Shown here: positions 11,191 through 22,337 of the stretch, piece by piece
Layout of the letters: each line of letters opens with the position of its first letter
Position numbering within the stretch: the stretch's first letter is position 1
The notes under the pieces: generated by a model
Databases searched by the model: none
The model's input: only the letters and a program-made list of their open reading frames with translations
What the model was told of the DNA's origin: nothing
From: Rana temporaria
Lineage: Eukaryota; Chordata; Amphibia; Anura; Ranidae
Assembly (NCBI RefSeq): GCF_905171775.1
Contig: NC_053499.1
Location: forward strand, 83,953,169 to 84,017,168
Direction of reading: 5' to 3'
Length of the DNA: 64,000 nt
Position numbers and translations under genes: made by a program

Positions 11191-11916
11191 GTCAATGCCC
11201 ATCGCTCACACGGCACTCCAGCGCCGAACCTCGTCGTGTCAACATCGAATGGAAGAGAAGGGAGAAGACAAGTCCTGGGCTCCTGGAGGAGCCAGGCAGA
11301 AGCGGAAGGCACCGCAGAAGCCCGCGGGTGTCGCCCCCCGGCGGAAAACATCATAGAAGCCCGGGACCCTCCCCCATAGGCAACAAGGAGCCTCATGGTG
11401 AAGGGGGTCCCGGCGAAAGACAGTGCTGAAGACGGGGGGGCAGGTGCCCTCCCCGCAGAAACCGACGAAGCCCGGGACCCTCCCACATAGGCAACAAGGA
11501 GCCTCATGGTGAAGGGGTCCCGGCGAAAGACGGCGCTGAAGACGGGGGGGCAGGTGCACCCCCCCGCAGAAACCGACGAAGCCCGGGACCCTCCCCCATA
11601 GGCAACAAGGAGCCTCATGGTGAAGGGGGTCCCGGCGAAAGACGGCGCAGAAGACGGGGGGGTAGGTGAACCCCCCCGCAGAAATCTACGAAGCCCGGAG
11701 CCCTCCCCCATAGGCAGGAGCCTCATGGTGAAGGGGGTCCCGGCAGAAAACAGCCGGGGGGGGCTACAGCACCCCCCCGGCAGAAATAGACGAAGCCCGG
11801 AGCCCTCCCCCATAGGCAGGAGCCTCATGGTGAAGGGGGTCCCGGCAGAAGACGGCGAAGCCCGGGGCCTAATGGGGTGGTGGTGGGGGGCCCCGGCAGA
11901 AGACCCCCAGCTGATT

Positions 11917-11922
11917 AATAAA
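11917..11922 (+). terminator. AATAAA closing the right purine-rich arm of FB1
   Basis: AATAAA in 'GCTGATTAATAAATTAATTT', about 730 nt after the right-facing TATA box. The left arm has the same context in mirror image. Confidence 0.35.
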
Positions 11923-12452
11923 TTAATTTATTAATGTGTGTAGTGTTTTATTTATTTACATTTTTTTTCCCCAGGTGATTGGTTAGGGGTACAATGTACC
12001 CCATACTCATTCACATAGGGTGGGGGGCCGGAATCTGGGGGCCACCTTATTAAAGGGGGCTCGCAGATTCTGATAAGCCCCCCCCCGCATACCCCGACAA
12101 CCAACGGCCAGGGTTGTCGGGAAGAGGCTCTTGTCCCTATCGACATGGGGACAAGAGTGTTGTGGGGTGGGGGGGCAGTGCCCCCCTCCCCCACAGCACA
12201 CACTCCCCCATGTTGAGGGCATGTGGTCTGGTACGGCTCAGGAGGGGGGGCGCTCGTCCCCACCCCCATTCCTGTCCGGCCAGACTGCGTGCCTGGGATA
12301 AGAGCTTGGTTTGGATCTTGGGGGGGGACCCTACGCTGGTTTTCGGCGCGGGTTTAAACCCTTATGTTCCAGACCAAGCCTAAGAGCCTGGTATGCACCT
12401 GGAGGGGAACCCCCTTTTTTTTTTGGTCTGGAGTTCCCCTTCATGAACAGCG

Positions 12453-13615
12453 ATTTGTCATTTACCCATGTCAGTCCCACCCCCCCTTCAGTTAGAACAC
12501 ACCCAGGGAACATATTTAACCCCTCCCTCGCACCTAGTGTTAACCCCTTCCCTGCCAGTGGCATTTTTATAGTAAGCAATGCATTTTTATAGCACTGATC
12601 GCTAGAAAAATACCAATGGTTCCAAAAAAGTGTCCGATGTGTCCGCCATAATGTCGCAGTACCGATAAAAATCGCTGATCGCCGCAATAACTTGTTGAAA
12701 AAAAAAAAACCCAAAATGCCATTTTTTGTAGACGCTATAACTTTTGCCAAAACCAATCAATAAACGCTATTTGCGAGTTTTTGGAACCAAAAAGATGTAG
12801 AATATGTATCGGCCTAAACTGAGGGATTTTTATATTTTTTAGAATCTATATTTTTGGGGATATTTATTATAGCAAAAAGTCACAATTATTTTTTTTAAAT
12901 TGTCGCTCTATTTTTGGTTGTAGCTCTGAAAAATAAAAAAACGCAGAGGTGATCAAATACCACCAAAATAAAGCTCTCTTTGTGGGAAAAAAAAGGCTGC
13001 CAATTTTGTTTGGGAGCCACGTCGCATGACTGCGCAATTGTCAGTTAAAGCGACGCCGTGTCGAATCACAAAAACTGGCCCGGTCATTGACCAGCAATAT
13101 GGTCCTGGGCTCAAGTGGTTACAAATTAACAAAACACTAAAGTTAGCCCAATTTTTGGTGATAATGTCAAAGATGATGTTACACCGAGTAAATAGATACC
13201 TTACATGTCACGCTTTACTATTGCAAACACGCCTGAAATGGGGCCAACATTCAGTACTTGAAAATCCCCATAGGCGACCTTTTTTTTTGTTTCAGGTTAC
13301 CAGTTTATAGCTACAGAGAAAGTCTAGTGCTAAAAGTATTACTCTCGCTCTAACGCACGCGTCAATACCTCACATGTGTGGTTTGAACAATGTTTATATA
13401 TGTGGGCGGGACTTGCGTAATCTTTCACATTATCACCAAAAATTGGGCTAACTTTAGTGTTTTGTTAATTTGTAACCACTTGAGCCCCGGACCATATTGC
13501 TGGTCAATGACCGGGCCAGTTTTTGGGATTCGGCACGGCATCGCTTTAACTGACAATTGCGCAGTCGTGCGACGTGGCTCCCAAACAAAATTGGCAGCCT
13601 TTTTTTCCCACAAAT
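12453..13615. repeat. Interspersed repeat ending in a 0.63-kb palindrome
   Basis: 12453-12980 is a mostly AT-rich repeat with the words 'CCCTTCAGTTAGAACACACC', 'TAACCCCTTCCCTGCCAGTG' and 'ATCGGCCTAAACTGAGG', which I recognise as a common frog repeat. From 12985 to 13615 the sequence folds on itself: 'GCCAATTTTGTTTGGGAGCC' and 'CAAAAATTGGGCTAACTTTA' in the right half pair with 12990-13165. The loop (13180-13425) is an inverted copy of the repeat at 16790-17060. No coding capacity; translations are shadows. Confidence 0.7.
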
Positions 13616-14012
13616 AGATTATTAAATGTGTGTGTTCACTTCTGTCTGTAAGGACAGGGGCATTTTAATTATTATTCTTTAGTTTTGTTACGTAATAATT
13701 CACTAAAACCTCCCCTTCAGGCTGGAAAGCATTAATTCAGGGGAAAAAAAAAGCTCTCATGCCATTGCAGCTTTGTTCCTACATGTGTGATGAACTGAGT
13801 CTGCTTAGACACTTAGAAAAAAATTAGCCTTTCTTTTTAAAATGTGAAAATCACTTGGATGGTCATAGAAGCTTGGTTGGGTTAATACCAGGTGGAAGCA
13901 CTTACAAGCTCACCCAAACTAGAGACTGCAATTTGTTCATGTGATTTCAATTGCTTCATTACTAGCACTGTTATAAAAAACGTAGATCGATCAGTCCTCA
14001 GCTGCCCTCAGA
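13616..14012. other. No feature recognised
   Basis: AT-rich DNA without ORFs or repeat structure that I can name. Confidence 0.4.
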
Positions 14013-14013
14013 G

Positions 14014-14016
14014 GGG

Positions 14017-14055
<39 letters not shown>
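14014..14055. repeat. (CAGG)n microsatellite
   Basis: About ten uninterrupted copies of the tetranucleotide GGCA/CAGG. Confidence 0.95.
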
Positions 14056-14242
14056 AAATGCTGTTGCTAAACACAAATGTGGTTTGTTGCATGTTTTTGT
14101 TTTATTTTGCCAATGGTTTTTGTTTATTTTTAAATGATGTTCACTTTGATGTATTTGTCTCTGCGGCCTTATTTTATGAAAAATTTGTGAAGATGTTGCG
14201 ACGTTAAACCTATGTTTATTTTGATTTTTGAAATGTATTTTT

Positions 14243-14278
14243 GTTTGTGTGTGTGTGTGTGTGTGTTTGTTTGTTTGT
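14243..14278. repeat. (GT)n then (TTTG)n microsatellite
   Basis: A GT run of about 22 bases followed by TTTG repeats, inside T-rich DNA. The flanks (14056-14800) show no gene. Confidence 0.9.
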
Positions 14279-14965
14279 CTTTTTTTGCGTTCCTTGTTTT
14301 GTTGACCAATAAAAATTACTTTACATTTTTGAAGTTTGTTTTTTGTTACTTTTTCATGCTACATATTTTGACAGCTGCAGCTGAAATAGGTTTGGGCCTA
14401 ACAAATTATGTGTGATTTTTGTCTAAGCTTCTTTCCTGGTGTGTAATCATGAAATGTTTGCCATGTTTATTCTCCATGACTTTAAAGACAAAGTGGTAAG
14501 TATTTTCTTTTTACTGCAGTGGTCCTCAGCCCTCAAGTACCCCAGACAGGACATGTTTTGTGGATTTCTCTTATCAAGAATTGCTGTCCAGACTGTCTTT
14601 TAAAGCACATGTGCAAGATGAAGGAAAACCTGCAAACATGGCCTGTTGGGGGGGGGGGGGTTTCTATTGGTGGACAGGCTTGAAGTGCTGATTTACAGCA
14701 CTGTGCTTAAATCTAGCGCAAGGCAATCTTATTCAAATTGTGGGTGTTTGAGGGAAGCCAAGTGAGTGTTAGAACCCCTGCTTGTGTTTTTTTTGGGTTG
14801 AGCTTTGTGTCCCTTTTCTTAAAATTGGCTTCACTTCCTGTCACACAGCTGAACAGGAAGTGAGGTTAAAACCCTACCAGTGTCTTTTCTTGGGGACACA
14901 GGTCAATCTAACTAGTGTCCCCATTAAGCAAATTGCACTCCAGCACTGCTGTGTACACCCCAAAT

Positions 14966-15113
14966 CATGGGTCTTCAAACTACGGCCCTCCAGTTGTTCA
15001 GGAACTACAATTCCCATCATGCCTAGTCATGTCTGTGAATGTCAGTGCATTACAAGGCCTCATGGGATGTGTAGTTCTACAACAGCTGGAGGGCCGTAGT
15101 TTGAGGATCCCTG
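14966..15113. mobile_element. hAT-type MITE with 8-bp duplication CCCCAAAT
   Basis: 148 bp, almost fully self-complementary. The ends 'TCAAACTACGGCCCTCCAG' and 'CTGGAGGGCCGTAGTTTGA' are inverted repeats, and the right terminus reads CAGGGATCC on the minus strand. A perfect CCCCAAAT flanks it (14958-14965 and 15114-15121). CAGGG-type ends plus an 8-bp duplication define a hAT element. Confidence 0.85.
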
Positions 15114-15130
15114 CCCCAAATGATTATTTA

Positions 15131-15308
15131 GTTTGGGGTTTAGTAAAGGCAAAGCCACTCTGCAAGTACAAGCATAGTTGCTGAAAATCAGAGAGGAAGC
15201 ACTGATGGTTTTAACATCCAATCCTGTAGAAGCAAAGTTGTTTTGTTTTCTTCCTTGCTTTGCACTTGTAGTGCAAAGTGGATTTGCCTTTAGTAAATGG
15301 ACCCCAAA
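15131..15308. mobile_element. Small palindromic MITE (TTTAGTAAA ends)
   Basis: 'GGGGTTTAGTAAAGGCAAA' on the left pairs with 'TTTGCCTTTAGTAAATGGAC' on the right. The interior 'GCAAGTACAAG' pairs with 'CACTTGTAGTGC'. No clear target duplication was seen. Confidence 0.6.
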
Positions 15309-15696
15309 GTCCAAGATCCCTAATAATTTGGGGTGTACACAGCAAAATGCTAGAGTGCAATTTACATAATGGGAAACTATTTAGATTGATCTCTGTGTCC
15401 CCAAGAAAAGATATTAGTAAGGTTTTACCCTCACTTCCTGTTTGGCTATGTGACAGAAAGGGTGAAGACACCTCAAAAATGTTGTCACTATCAGGGGTGC
15501 AGATATCCCCAAAAAATGAGCAGATAATACTTATTTGCAAATTAATAATTTTTTAGTTAACATTGGGTGGTGTTTGTGGGGTGCCCAACACACACATTCA
15601 TACATATTAGCAACGCTGTATCCTGGCCTATTGGCATGGTTATATTTTCTTAGGCCTCTCAATAAAACTCTATGAAATTTGTGCTTAAACTAGAAC

Positions 15697-15991
15697 CAGG
15701 GGCGGACTGACAACTCATGGGGCCCCCGGGCAATAGAAGATTATGGGGCCCCTCTGGCTTACAGATGGCCACCACGCCAGGAGGCAGTGCAGAGGCAGGG
15801 CAGCTAAAATCTTGGGATCTTCACATTAAAAGCATGTCAGTTTCGGACATATCAGGGACAGATCTAAAAAAAAACACAGATTTTTACATACTGTCCCTGG
15901 TTTTACTGAGCCTGGCAACCCTGATGGGGCCCCCTAGTGGCATGGGGCCCTCGGGCAGTGCCCGAGTGACTCAATGGTCAGTCCGCCCCTG
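15697..15991. mobile_element. hAT-type MITE with 8-bp duplication ACTAGAAC
   Basis: 295 bp with terminal repeats CAGGGGCGGACTGAC and GTCAGTCCGCCCCTG. Subterminal 'GGGGCCCCCGGGCA' and 'GGGCAGTGCCC' blocks lie within the ends. The perfect duplication ACTAGAAC lies at 15689-15696 and 15992-15999. The interior has no ORF. Confidence 0.92.
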
Positions 15992-16384
15992 ACTAGAACT
16001 ATAATCAACACTTTTTTTTTTGTTTAATTTTGGATAGAGTGAGGGAGGGTTATAGGCCCTGTCAGTTTATTTTGTATTATCTGTGTCCAATTGGGGAGAT
16101 TTGCCTTCACTTCCTGCCCCATAGCCAAACAGGAAGTGAGAGAAAAACTATGCAAATTAAGGGAGTCCAGTAACCCCCTCCCCCCCCAGAACTAGTGTGT
16201 GTGTGTGTGCCCTGAAAATTCCTGGGCGGGTGATACAAAAACAGGGTGTGGCTTTGACAGGAAGGGGTGGGTAATTTTTCTATTAGGAGGTGCAGAAATT
16301 TAGTCAGGCCTAGGGCAGCACAAAACCTAAATATACTACTGCATATTAGGGCTTATTTAGACAGGATCCGATTTACAGCATGTT

Positions 16385-16525
16385 TTTATAGTGTGGGAGG
16401 AAACCCACGCAGGCACAGGGAGAACATGCAAACTCCATGCAGATGGTGTCACGGGCGGGATTCGAACCAGCGACCCTTTTGCTGCTAGGTCAAAGTGCTA
16501 TACACTACACCACTGTGCTGAACGA
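16385..16525 (-). repeat. SINE-like or L2-tail-like fragment with tRNA B-box word
   Basis: On the minus strand the sequence contains GGTTCGAATCC, a match to the RNA polymerase III B box. It is adjacent to the widely repeated 'GAACATGCAAACTCCATGCA' segment on the plus strand. This combination is common in vertebrate tRNA-derived SINEs and in some LINE tails. It is not a tRNA gene: no cloverleaf was found. Confidence 0.45.
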
Positions 16526-16589
16526 ACATGATTGCAGCTGAAAGCATGAGATCTTTTTTTTATTTCCAATACCATGCTTTCCAGCCTTA

Positions 16590-17315
16590 TTGACCCCGCC
16601 TCTCTCCATAAAGAGGACCTGTCACACACTAGTCCTATTACAAGGGATGTTTACATTCCTTGTAATAGGAAGAAAAGTGATCCGAAATCAAAAAAGTGTC
16701 AAAAAAGTGCAAGAAGAAAAATATGAGCTAAAACTAAAAACAAAACAAAAACGCCCCTGTCCCTAGAAGCTCGCACTCAGAAGCGAATATGCATGTAAGT
16801 CCCCACATAAGTAAACACCATTCAAACCACACATGTGAGGTATTGACGCATGCGTTAGAGCGAGAGCAATAATTCTAGCCCTAGACCTCCTCTGTAACTC
16901 TGAACTGGTCACCTGTATAAAAAAAACAAGCATCGCCTATGGATATTTTTATGTCCCGAAGTTTGGCGCCATTCCCTGAGTGTGTACAAAATTAAAGCGT
17001 GACAAGTTAGGTATCTATTTACTCGGTGTAACATCATCTTTCACATTATCCCTAAAAATTGGGCTAACTTTACTGTTTTGTTATTTTTTAATTCATGGAC
17101 CGTGTTTTTTTTTTGGGCCAAAAAAAAAGGCGTTAGAAAAATGATTGCGCAAATACCGTTGGAAATCAAATAAAAAATGACCGCCACTTTATTCCCTAGG
17201 GTGTCTGCTAAAAAAATATATATAATGTTTGGGGGTCCTGAGTAATTTCCCAGGAACAAAATATAATTTTTACATGAAGGAGAGAAGTGCCAGAATAGGC
17301 GCGGTATGGAAGTGG
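16590..17315. repeat. Interspersed frog-type repeat ending in GAAGTGGTTAA
   Basis: Begins near 'GAGGACCTGTCACACACTAG' and includes a hairpin 'CCTATTACAAGG...CCTTGTAATAGG'. It ends with 'GAGAGAAGTGCCAGAATAGG' and 'GGAAGTGGTTAA'. The stretch 16790-17060 matches the loop at 13180-13440 in inverted orientation, and the tail recurs at about 61685-61780. Non-coding. Confidence 0.65.
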
Positions 17316-19518
17316 TTAAAGTGAAATAATAAAAGTGAAATATTCCTTTAAATTTCATACAGGGGGAGGGGGTTTACACGCATGTTTCCCGTGCTTAGAA
17401 CTGTCCCTGTACAAGATGTCATTTCTGAAGTGAAAAAAAAAAAGTAATTTTAAAGTACTCATGGCTATAAAGAATACAGGCGTTGCTCATTAAAACAAAA
17501 ACAAAAAATGTATGGGGGTCCCCCCAAATTAAATTACCAGGCCCTTCAGGTCTGGAATGGATATTAAGGGGAACCCCGCCGTAAAAAACAAAAAAAAATG
17601 GCGTGGGGTCCCCCCAAATATCCATACCAGACCCTTATCCAAGCACGTTAACCTGGCCGGCTGCAGAAAAGAGGGGGGGACAGAGTGCGGCCCCCCCTCT
17701 CCTGAACCGCACCAGGCCACATGCCCTCAACATGGGGAGGATGTCCCCATGTTGATGGGGACAAGGGCCTCATCCCCACAACCCTTGCCCGGTGGTTGTT
17801 GGGGTCTGCGGGCGGGGGGCTTATCAGAATCTGGAAGACCCCTTTAACAAAGGGGACCCCCAGATCTCGGCCCCCCCCTGTGTGAAATGGTAATGGGGTA
17901 CATTGTACCTCTACCATTTCACCCCCCAAAAAAGTGACAAAAGTGTTAAAAATGACAGTAGCCGGTTTTTGACAATTCTTTTAATAAAATCTTCTTTCCG
18001 TTGGTCCTTCTTCTTCTTTCATTCGGGTTTCTTCCTCTGCTTCTTTCTTGGGTCTCCTCGTCCACATCTTGCTGTCTTGCCGTCTTCTCCCATCTTTTTC
18101 TCTGTCCGTCGACCTTCTCGTCCACATCTTTTTGATCTTCTGGGTGCTGCGCTTGAAATTGAAGATCCCGCCGTGTTCCCGCTCCTGGGACCCGCCCCCC
18201 TCTGACGCCACAGGTAAACTCATATGAAAGTCCGCGTGTGGCATATGTGCGTCAGAGGGGGGCGGGGTCACATGAGTGTGACACGGCGGGAACTTCAATT
18301 GGAAGCTGCGGCGGCTTTTTCTTCTCCGGACGTCGCGCTTGAAATCGAATTCCCCCGCCGTGTGATGCTCTGTGACCCCACCCCCCTCTGACGCACATGA
18401 CCTTCTAAGGAGTTTACTTGTGGCGTCAGAGGGGGGCGGGTCCCAGGAGCGGAACACGGCGACCAATTCAAATTCAAGCGCTGCGTCCGGGGAAGAAAAA
18501 GAGGTGGAGGAGAAGGCTGGCGGACCGAGAAGAAGACAGGAGAAGACACCGGGCAAGATGCGGACGAGGAGGCCGACGGAAGGAGAAGAAGTTAGGAGAA
18601 GACACCGGGCAGACGACAAGGCTGAAGGACGGACGGAGAAGATAGAAGAACACGTCGGGCAAGATGTAGACGAGAAAACCCAAGAAAGAAGCAGCGGAAG
18701 AAACCCGAATGAAAGAAGAAAAGAAGATTTTATTAAAAGATTTGTCAAAAACCGGCTACTGTCATTTTTAACACTTTGACATTTTTTGGGGGTGAAATGG
18801 TAGAGGTACAATGTACCCCACTACCATTTCACATAGGGGGGGCCAGGATCTGGGGGTCCCCTTTGTTAAATGGGTCTTCCAGATTCTGATAAGCCCCCCG
18901 CCCGCAGACCCCCACAACCACCGGACAAGGGTTGTGGGGATGAGGCCCTTGTCCCCATCAACATGGGGACATCCTCCCCATGTTGAGGGCATGTGGCCTG
19001 GTACGGTTCAGGAGAGGGGGGGGCGCACTCTGTCCCCCCTCTTTTCTGCGGCCGGCCAGGTTAACGTGCTCGGATAAGGGTCTGGTGTGGATTTTTAGGA
19101 GGACTCCACGCCATTTTTTTTTTAATTTGGGGTGGAGTTCCCCTTAAAATCCACACCAGACCTGAAGGGCCTGGTATGGATATTTGCCGGAAACCGCACG
19201 TCTTTTTTTTTTTTTGGTTTTTACGGCGGGGTTCCCCTTAATATCCATATCAGACCTGAAGGGCCTGGTAATTTAATTTGGGGGACCCCCATACATTTTT
19301 TTTTTCCTTTATGAATGAATCCCTTTAGAAGTGCCGGGAGCCGACAATTCATTATAGCCGCGTGTGAATTTTAAATGGCTTTTTTCCTTCAGAATGTCAT
19401 TTTTTGCAGAGACAGTTCTAAGTGCGGGAAAAATGCGCTATTTCACATGCTGACATTACACCCCCCCCCTAGGTACGAAATTTAAAGGAATATTTCACTT
19501 TTATTGTTTCACTTTAAG
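17316..19518. repeat. Giant foldback element FB2
   Basis: The termini 'TTAAAGTGAAATAATAAAAG' (left) and its near-complement at 19483-19517 are inverted repeats. Arms 17500-17990 and 18725-19310 pair through 'AATTAAATTACCAGGCCCTTC', 'CCCTCAACATGGGGAGGATG' and 'GACAGTAGCCGGTTTTTGAC'. The centre holds two hairpins built on 'CCCCCCTCTGACGC' (18195-18258 and 18382-18445) and CACGGCGGG words. No TATA pair was found, in contrast to FB1 and FB3. Purine-rich 'GAAGAAGACAGGAGAAGAC' fills the inner arms. ORFs inside are low-complexity shadows. Confidence 0.82.
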
Positions 19519-19829
19519 CATTATTAATTTCACTGCTCCCGAAAAAACGGCCATTTTAAAAAATAAAAAAAACATTGATACATGTTCCCTGGGGCAGGAC
19601 TGAGGTCCCCAAACACTTTTTAGGACAAAACTTGCAGATTAGCCTTTAGTACAGTAAGTATCTAAATGTACGCAGATTGAAGCTTAATTATGAAAACAGG
19701 AAAAGAACATCAATGTAACCCAGCTTGTTTACTGTCCGATGACATCCAGGGCCATAAGTTTCATACAGGAAAATATAAGCGATAACACTTCACATATACG
19801 ACATATGCGCCAATGTTTACGTGTTGGCT

Positions 19830-20834
19830 TCATACCATTTCTTCCAAGGTGCCCATGAAATTTCATGTTTAGGTAAAGTAAGCAATGATACAGCCATCAT
19901 CCTCTCATATGTGAAATGGATATTCGTCAAATCAATAACTTATAGAATACAGGGAGGATACGGATCTTTCCATTTTCTGGTTATTGAAAGCCTGGCAGCC
20001 ATAAGTAAATGGACAATTGAGCTTCTGAGATTTACTACAAAGTTCTCAATACCCAGAGAAAGCAAAGCTAAGGCGGGATCAGGAACAATTCGTTTGCCCG
20101 ACAAAACAGAAATCATTTCAAACACCTCCGCCCAATACTTTGTAAGCAAGGGGCAGCCCCATAAAGTATGGAGCAAGTCACCCTTTAGTCCGCCCTTTAG
20201 ACAGCCTCCAACATTTATCAGAATGTTGGATGCCAAATTTAGATACGACATCTGGAGTGTAATACCATCTTAAGGAGATTTTAATTGATAATTCCCATAA
20301 GGAAGTACATTTTGAGGTTGATTGATTTAATCTGCATGCAGCATGCCATTGGTCATCCGTAAATGACTGATCCAGATATTTTTCCCATTGTAAGTGCGAG
20401 TATGTCTTTGAAAGTCTCTGCTTTTCTTGGAGCATATTATAAAAAATGGTGATACCCTTTTTTCTAATTTCAAACGAAGATAAATAAGACCACACCGAAG
20501 TGTGTACTTGTATAGCGTTTATGGTCAATTTTTGCAAACATTTTGCTATGAGAGAATAATGAGTATGGAAACAATGAGGCAGATTGAATTCATATTGAAT
20601 GCTTTGGAACGATTTAATCATTCCATTATCATCATAAAGATCATGGATGTGCACAATACCATGATTGCCCCAAAGATCCAGTGGAACATGTTTGAGAGCT
20701 AGACGTAATACATTTAGGGGAGCATGCACTATACGTTTAGAATCTGAGGAGACCGCAGATTTAAAAACTTTAAGCCACGTAGCAATGGATAACTTCATCG
20801 TGGGGGGTAGATGTGAAGGGATTTTAATACACAG
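19830..20834 (-). pseudogene. L1 ORF2 C-terminal part (H1)
   Basis: 20178-20798 gives a C-terminal L1 ORF2 region with 'LWELSIKISLRWYYTPD' and 'KCWRL'. A frame change near 20215 leads into 19940-20251, with 'LLHTLWGCPLLTKYWAEVF'. The CWR...H...C pattern is the remnant of the C-terminal zinc knuckle of L1 ORF2. The left LTR of the Gypsy element at 20835 cuts the upstream side; the frame upstream continues at 29751-31023. Confidence 0.8.
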
Positions 20835-21412
20835 TGTGAGGGGTTAGCTCGGTAGCGGGGTGTGTGACCCCTTGGATGAGTTCACCACACACTGAACTTA
20901 TACAGACTGGCAATCAAAAACGATTGAAAACAAAGTTTCTGGTTTATTTTTCCATCTTGCTGGAAAACAATTGCAAGTATCCAAACAGCATAAACAAAAT
21001 CAAAACATAAAATAAACTCTAGCCACTCTGGGCGTCTACCTTCCACACAGGAACCTATCTATGAAGTCTAACACAGCCTACCGCTGGATAGACAGTGCTG
21101 CTCATGCAGCACAAACAATAGTCTTTTGATTTTTTTATCACACAGAAAAACAATGGTCTCCTCACCTCATCAGGCACTGCTCTCCTACTCACACAGCCTT
21201 AGGAGTGATGCAGCAACCAAGTGGTAACCCTCTGGCTACTTATAAAGCCTTGATTGCTTCATTCTGAACAGCTGAAGTTTTCTAACGGCCTCTAGCCTTC
21301 CTCTGTCTATGTTTGTAGCCGACGCCCAATAATCTGTGTATCGTCTAAACAAGGCAGAAATGTATGTCCCAGCAGTGACAACACCCACAGATTTACCTGA
21401 CTTCCTGTCACA
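20835..21412 (-). repeat. 3' LTR of the Gmr1-like Gypsy
   Basis: 578 bp, TGTGAGGGGTTAGC ... CTTCCTGTCACA. It matches the other LTR closely but keeps a 38-bp segment (beginning CTTATACAGACTGG) missing from the partner. Confidence 0.92.
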
Positions 21413-21551
21413 TACCCCCCCTCTTGTTTCAACCCTAGGGTTGGGACACAGGTTGCCAGGCAGGCATGCACTCGGGACAACCATCTGCATTCCCCATTTC
21501 AGTACCGGGGCGATGCGTCACCACAAAACTAAATTCTTGTAGGGCCAGGAA

Positions 21552-22337
21552 TTACCTATTTATCCTCCTATTGGTCTCTTTGTTCTGTGCCATCCACTTC
21601 AACGGGGCATGATCCGTCACCAGCTCAAACTGTCTACCCAAGAGGTAGTACCGGAGAGAATCCAAAGCCCATTTCACCGCCAAACATTCTTTCTCAATGG
21701 TGGCATAATTCTCTTCATGGGCCTTCAACTTTCGGCTGAGGTACATAACAGGGTGTTCCTCCCCCTTGATAACCTGAGACAGTACAGCTCCTAAACCCAC
21801 ATTTGACGCATCTGTCTGAACCACAAAGTCCCGGGAGAAATCGGGTGAATTTAAAACTGGCTGACTACATAAGGCCTGTTTTAAAGCCTGAAAAGCCGTT
21901 TCTGCTTCGGGAGTCCATTTGGTCATTACAGACTCCTTCCCCTTGGTCAAATTGGTCAGGGGAACAGCCTGTGAGGCAAAATGGGGGACAAAGTGGCGAT
22001 AGTAGCCCGCGATCCCCAAAAATGCACAAACCTGTTTCTTGTTGGTGGGACGTGGCCAATCCTGAATAGCCTCAAGTTTGTTTATTTGGGGCCTAATTAG
22101 ACCTCTTCCAATAGTATACCCCAGATACTTCGCCTCTTCTAGCCCAAGGGTACATTTTTTTTGGATTAGCTGTAAACCCGGCTTTCCAGATGGAATCCAA
22201 CACAGCCTGAACTTTTGGCAAGTGTGATTCCCAATCCTCACTGTGAATGACAACGTCATCAAGGTATGCAGCAGCATAGGCTCGATGAGGCCAAAGGGTC
22301 TTATCCATGACACGTTGGAATGTGGCGGGAGCATTTT
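21552..22337 (-). pseudogene. Gypsy reverse transcriptase C-part and RNase H (Gmr1-like)
   Basis: Starts at the 17-bp duplication left by the L1 (22321-22337). One frame gives 'AYAAAYLDDVVIHSEDW' (22093-22308) with the YLDD catalytic motif. A frame change near 22185 leads to 'AKYLGYTIG', 'FLGIAGYYRHFVPHF', then RNase H with 'FVVQTDASNVGLGAVLSQ', 'TIEKECLAVKWAL' and 'ELVTDHAPLKWM'. The end of pol lies near 21552, close to the 3' LTR, as expected when RNase H is the last domain. Confidence 0.85.

Larger units (their letters stand above)
9921..12452. repeat. Giant foldback element FB1
   Basis: About 2.5 kb of near-palindromic DNA. The outer ends 'CCATGAAGGGGAACTCC' and 'GGAGTTCCCCTTCATG' are complementary. 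9960-10440 pairs with 11930-12420, including 'GCCCTCAACATGGGGGAG', 'GACAACC...GGTTGTC', and the short hairpins 'CATGCCCTCAACATG' and 'GTACATCGTAC'. Inside lie purine/pyrimidine-skewed segments that differ between the arms, and a perfect central palindrome (11083-11181). Direct repeats of about 111 bp occur in the right arm, starting near 11356, 11467, 11578, 11690 and 11792. The left arm has a 111-bp dimeric repeat of different sequence (10777-11000). Long ORFs here are low-complexity K/E/R/G/P-rich translations and are not called as genes. Confidence 0.85.
14800..15470. mobile_element. Palindromic repeat interrupted by two nested MITEs
   Basis: The left arm (about 14826-14965: 'TCACTTCCTGT', 'TTTTCTTGGGGACACAG', 'GTGTACACCCCAAAT') is mirrored in the right arm (about 15324-15460: 'TTGGGGTGTACACAGC', 'TGTGTCCCCAAGAAAAG', 'TCACTTCCTGTTTGGC'). 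Two smaller palindromes lie in the loop. The arm word 'CTTCCTG...ACAGGAAGTGAG' recurs at 16090-16142, so this repeat family has another partial copy there. Confidence 0.6.

Noticed and set aside
10458..11202. Overlapping ORFs of up to 212 aa rich in K, E, R, G and P on the minus strand, and similar ORFs on the plus strand
   Set aside because: They are open in several frames at once because the DNA is GC-rich and repetitive. The ATG is not preserved in the related foldback FB3, and no domain is recognisable.
11118..11828. 236-aa ORF with repeated FTMRLLPMGEGSG motifs
   Set aside because: It is the antisense translation of the 111-bp tandem repeat in FB1; repeat length being a multiple of three keeps the frame open.
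16430..16500. Possible tRNA gene because of the GGATTCGAACC word
   Set aside because: Only the B-box-like word is present. No acceptor stem, anticodon arm or D arm could be paired; it fits a SINE or LINE tail better.
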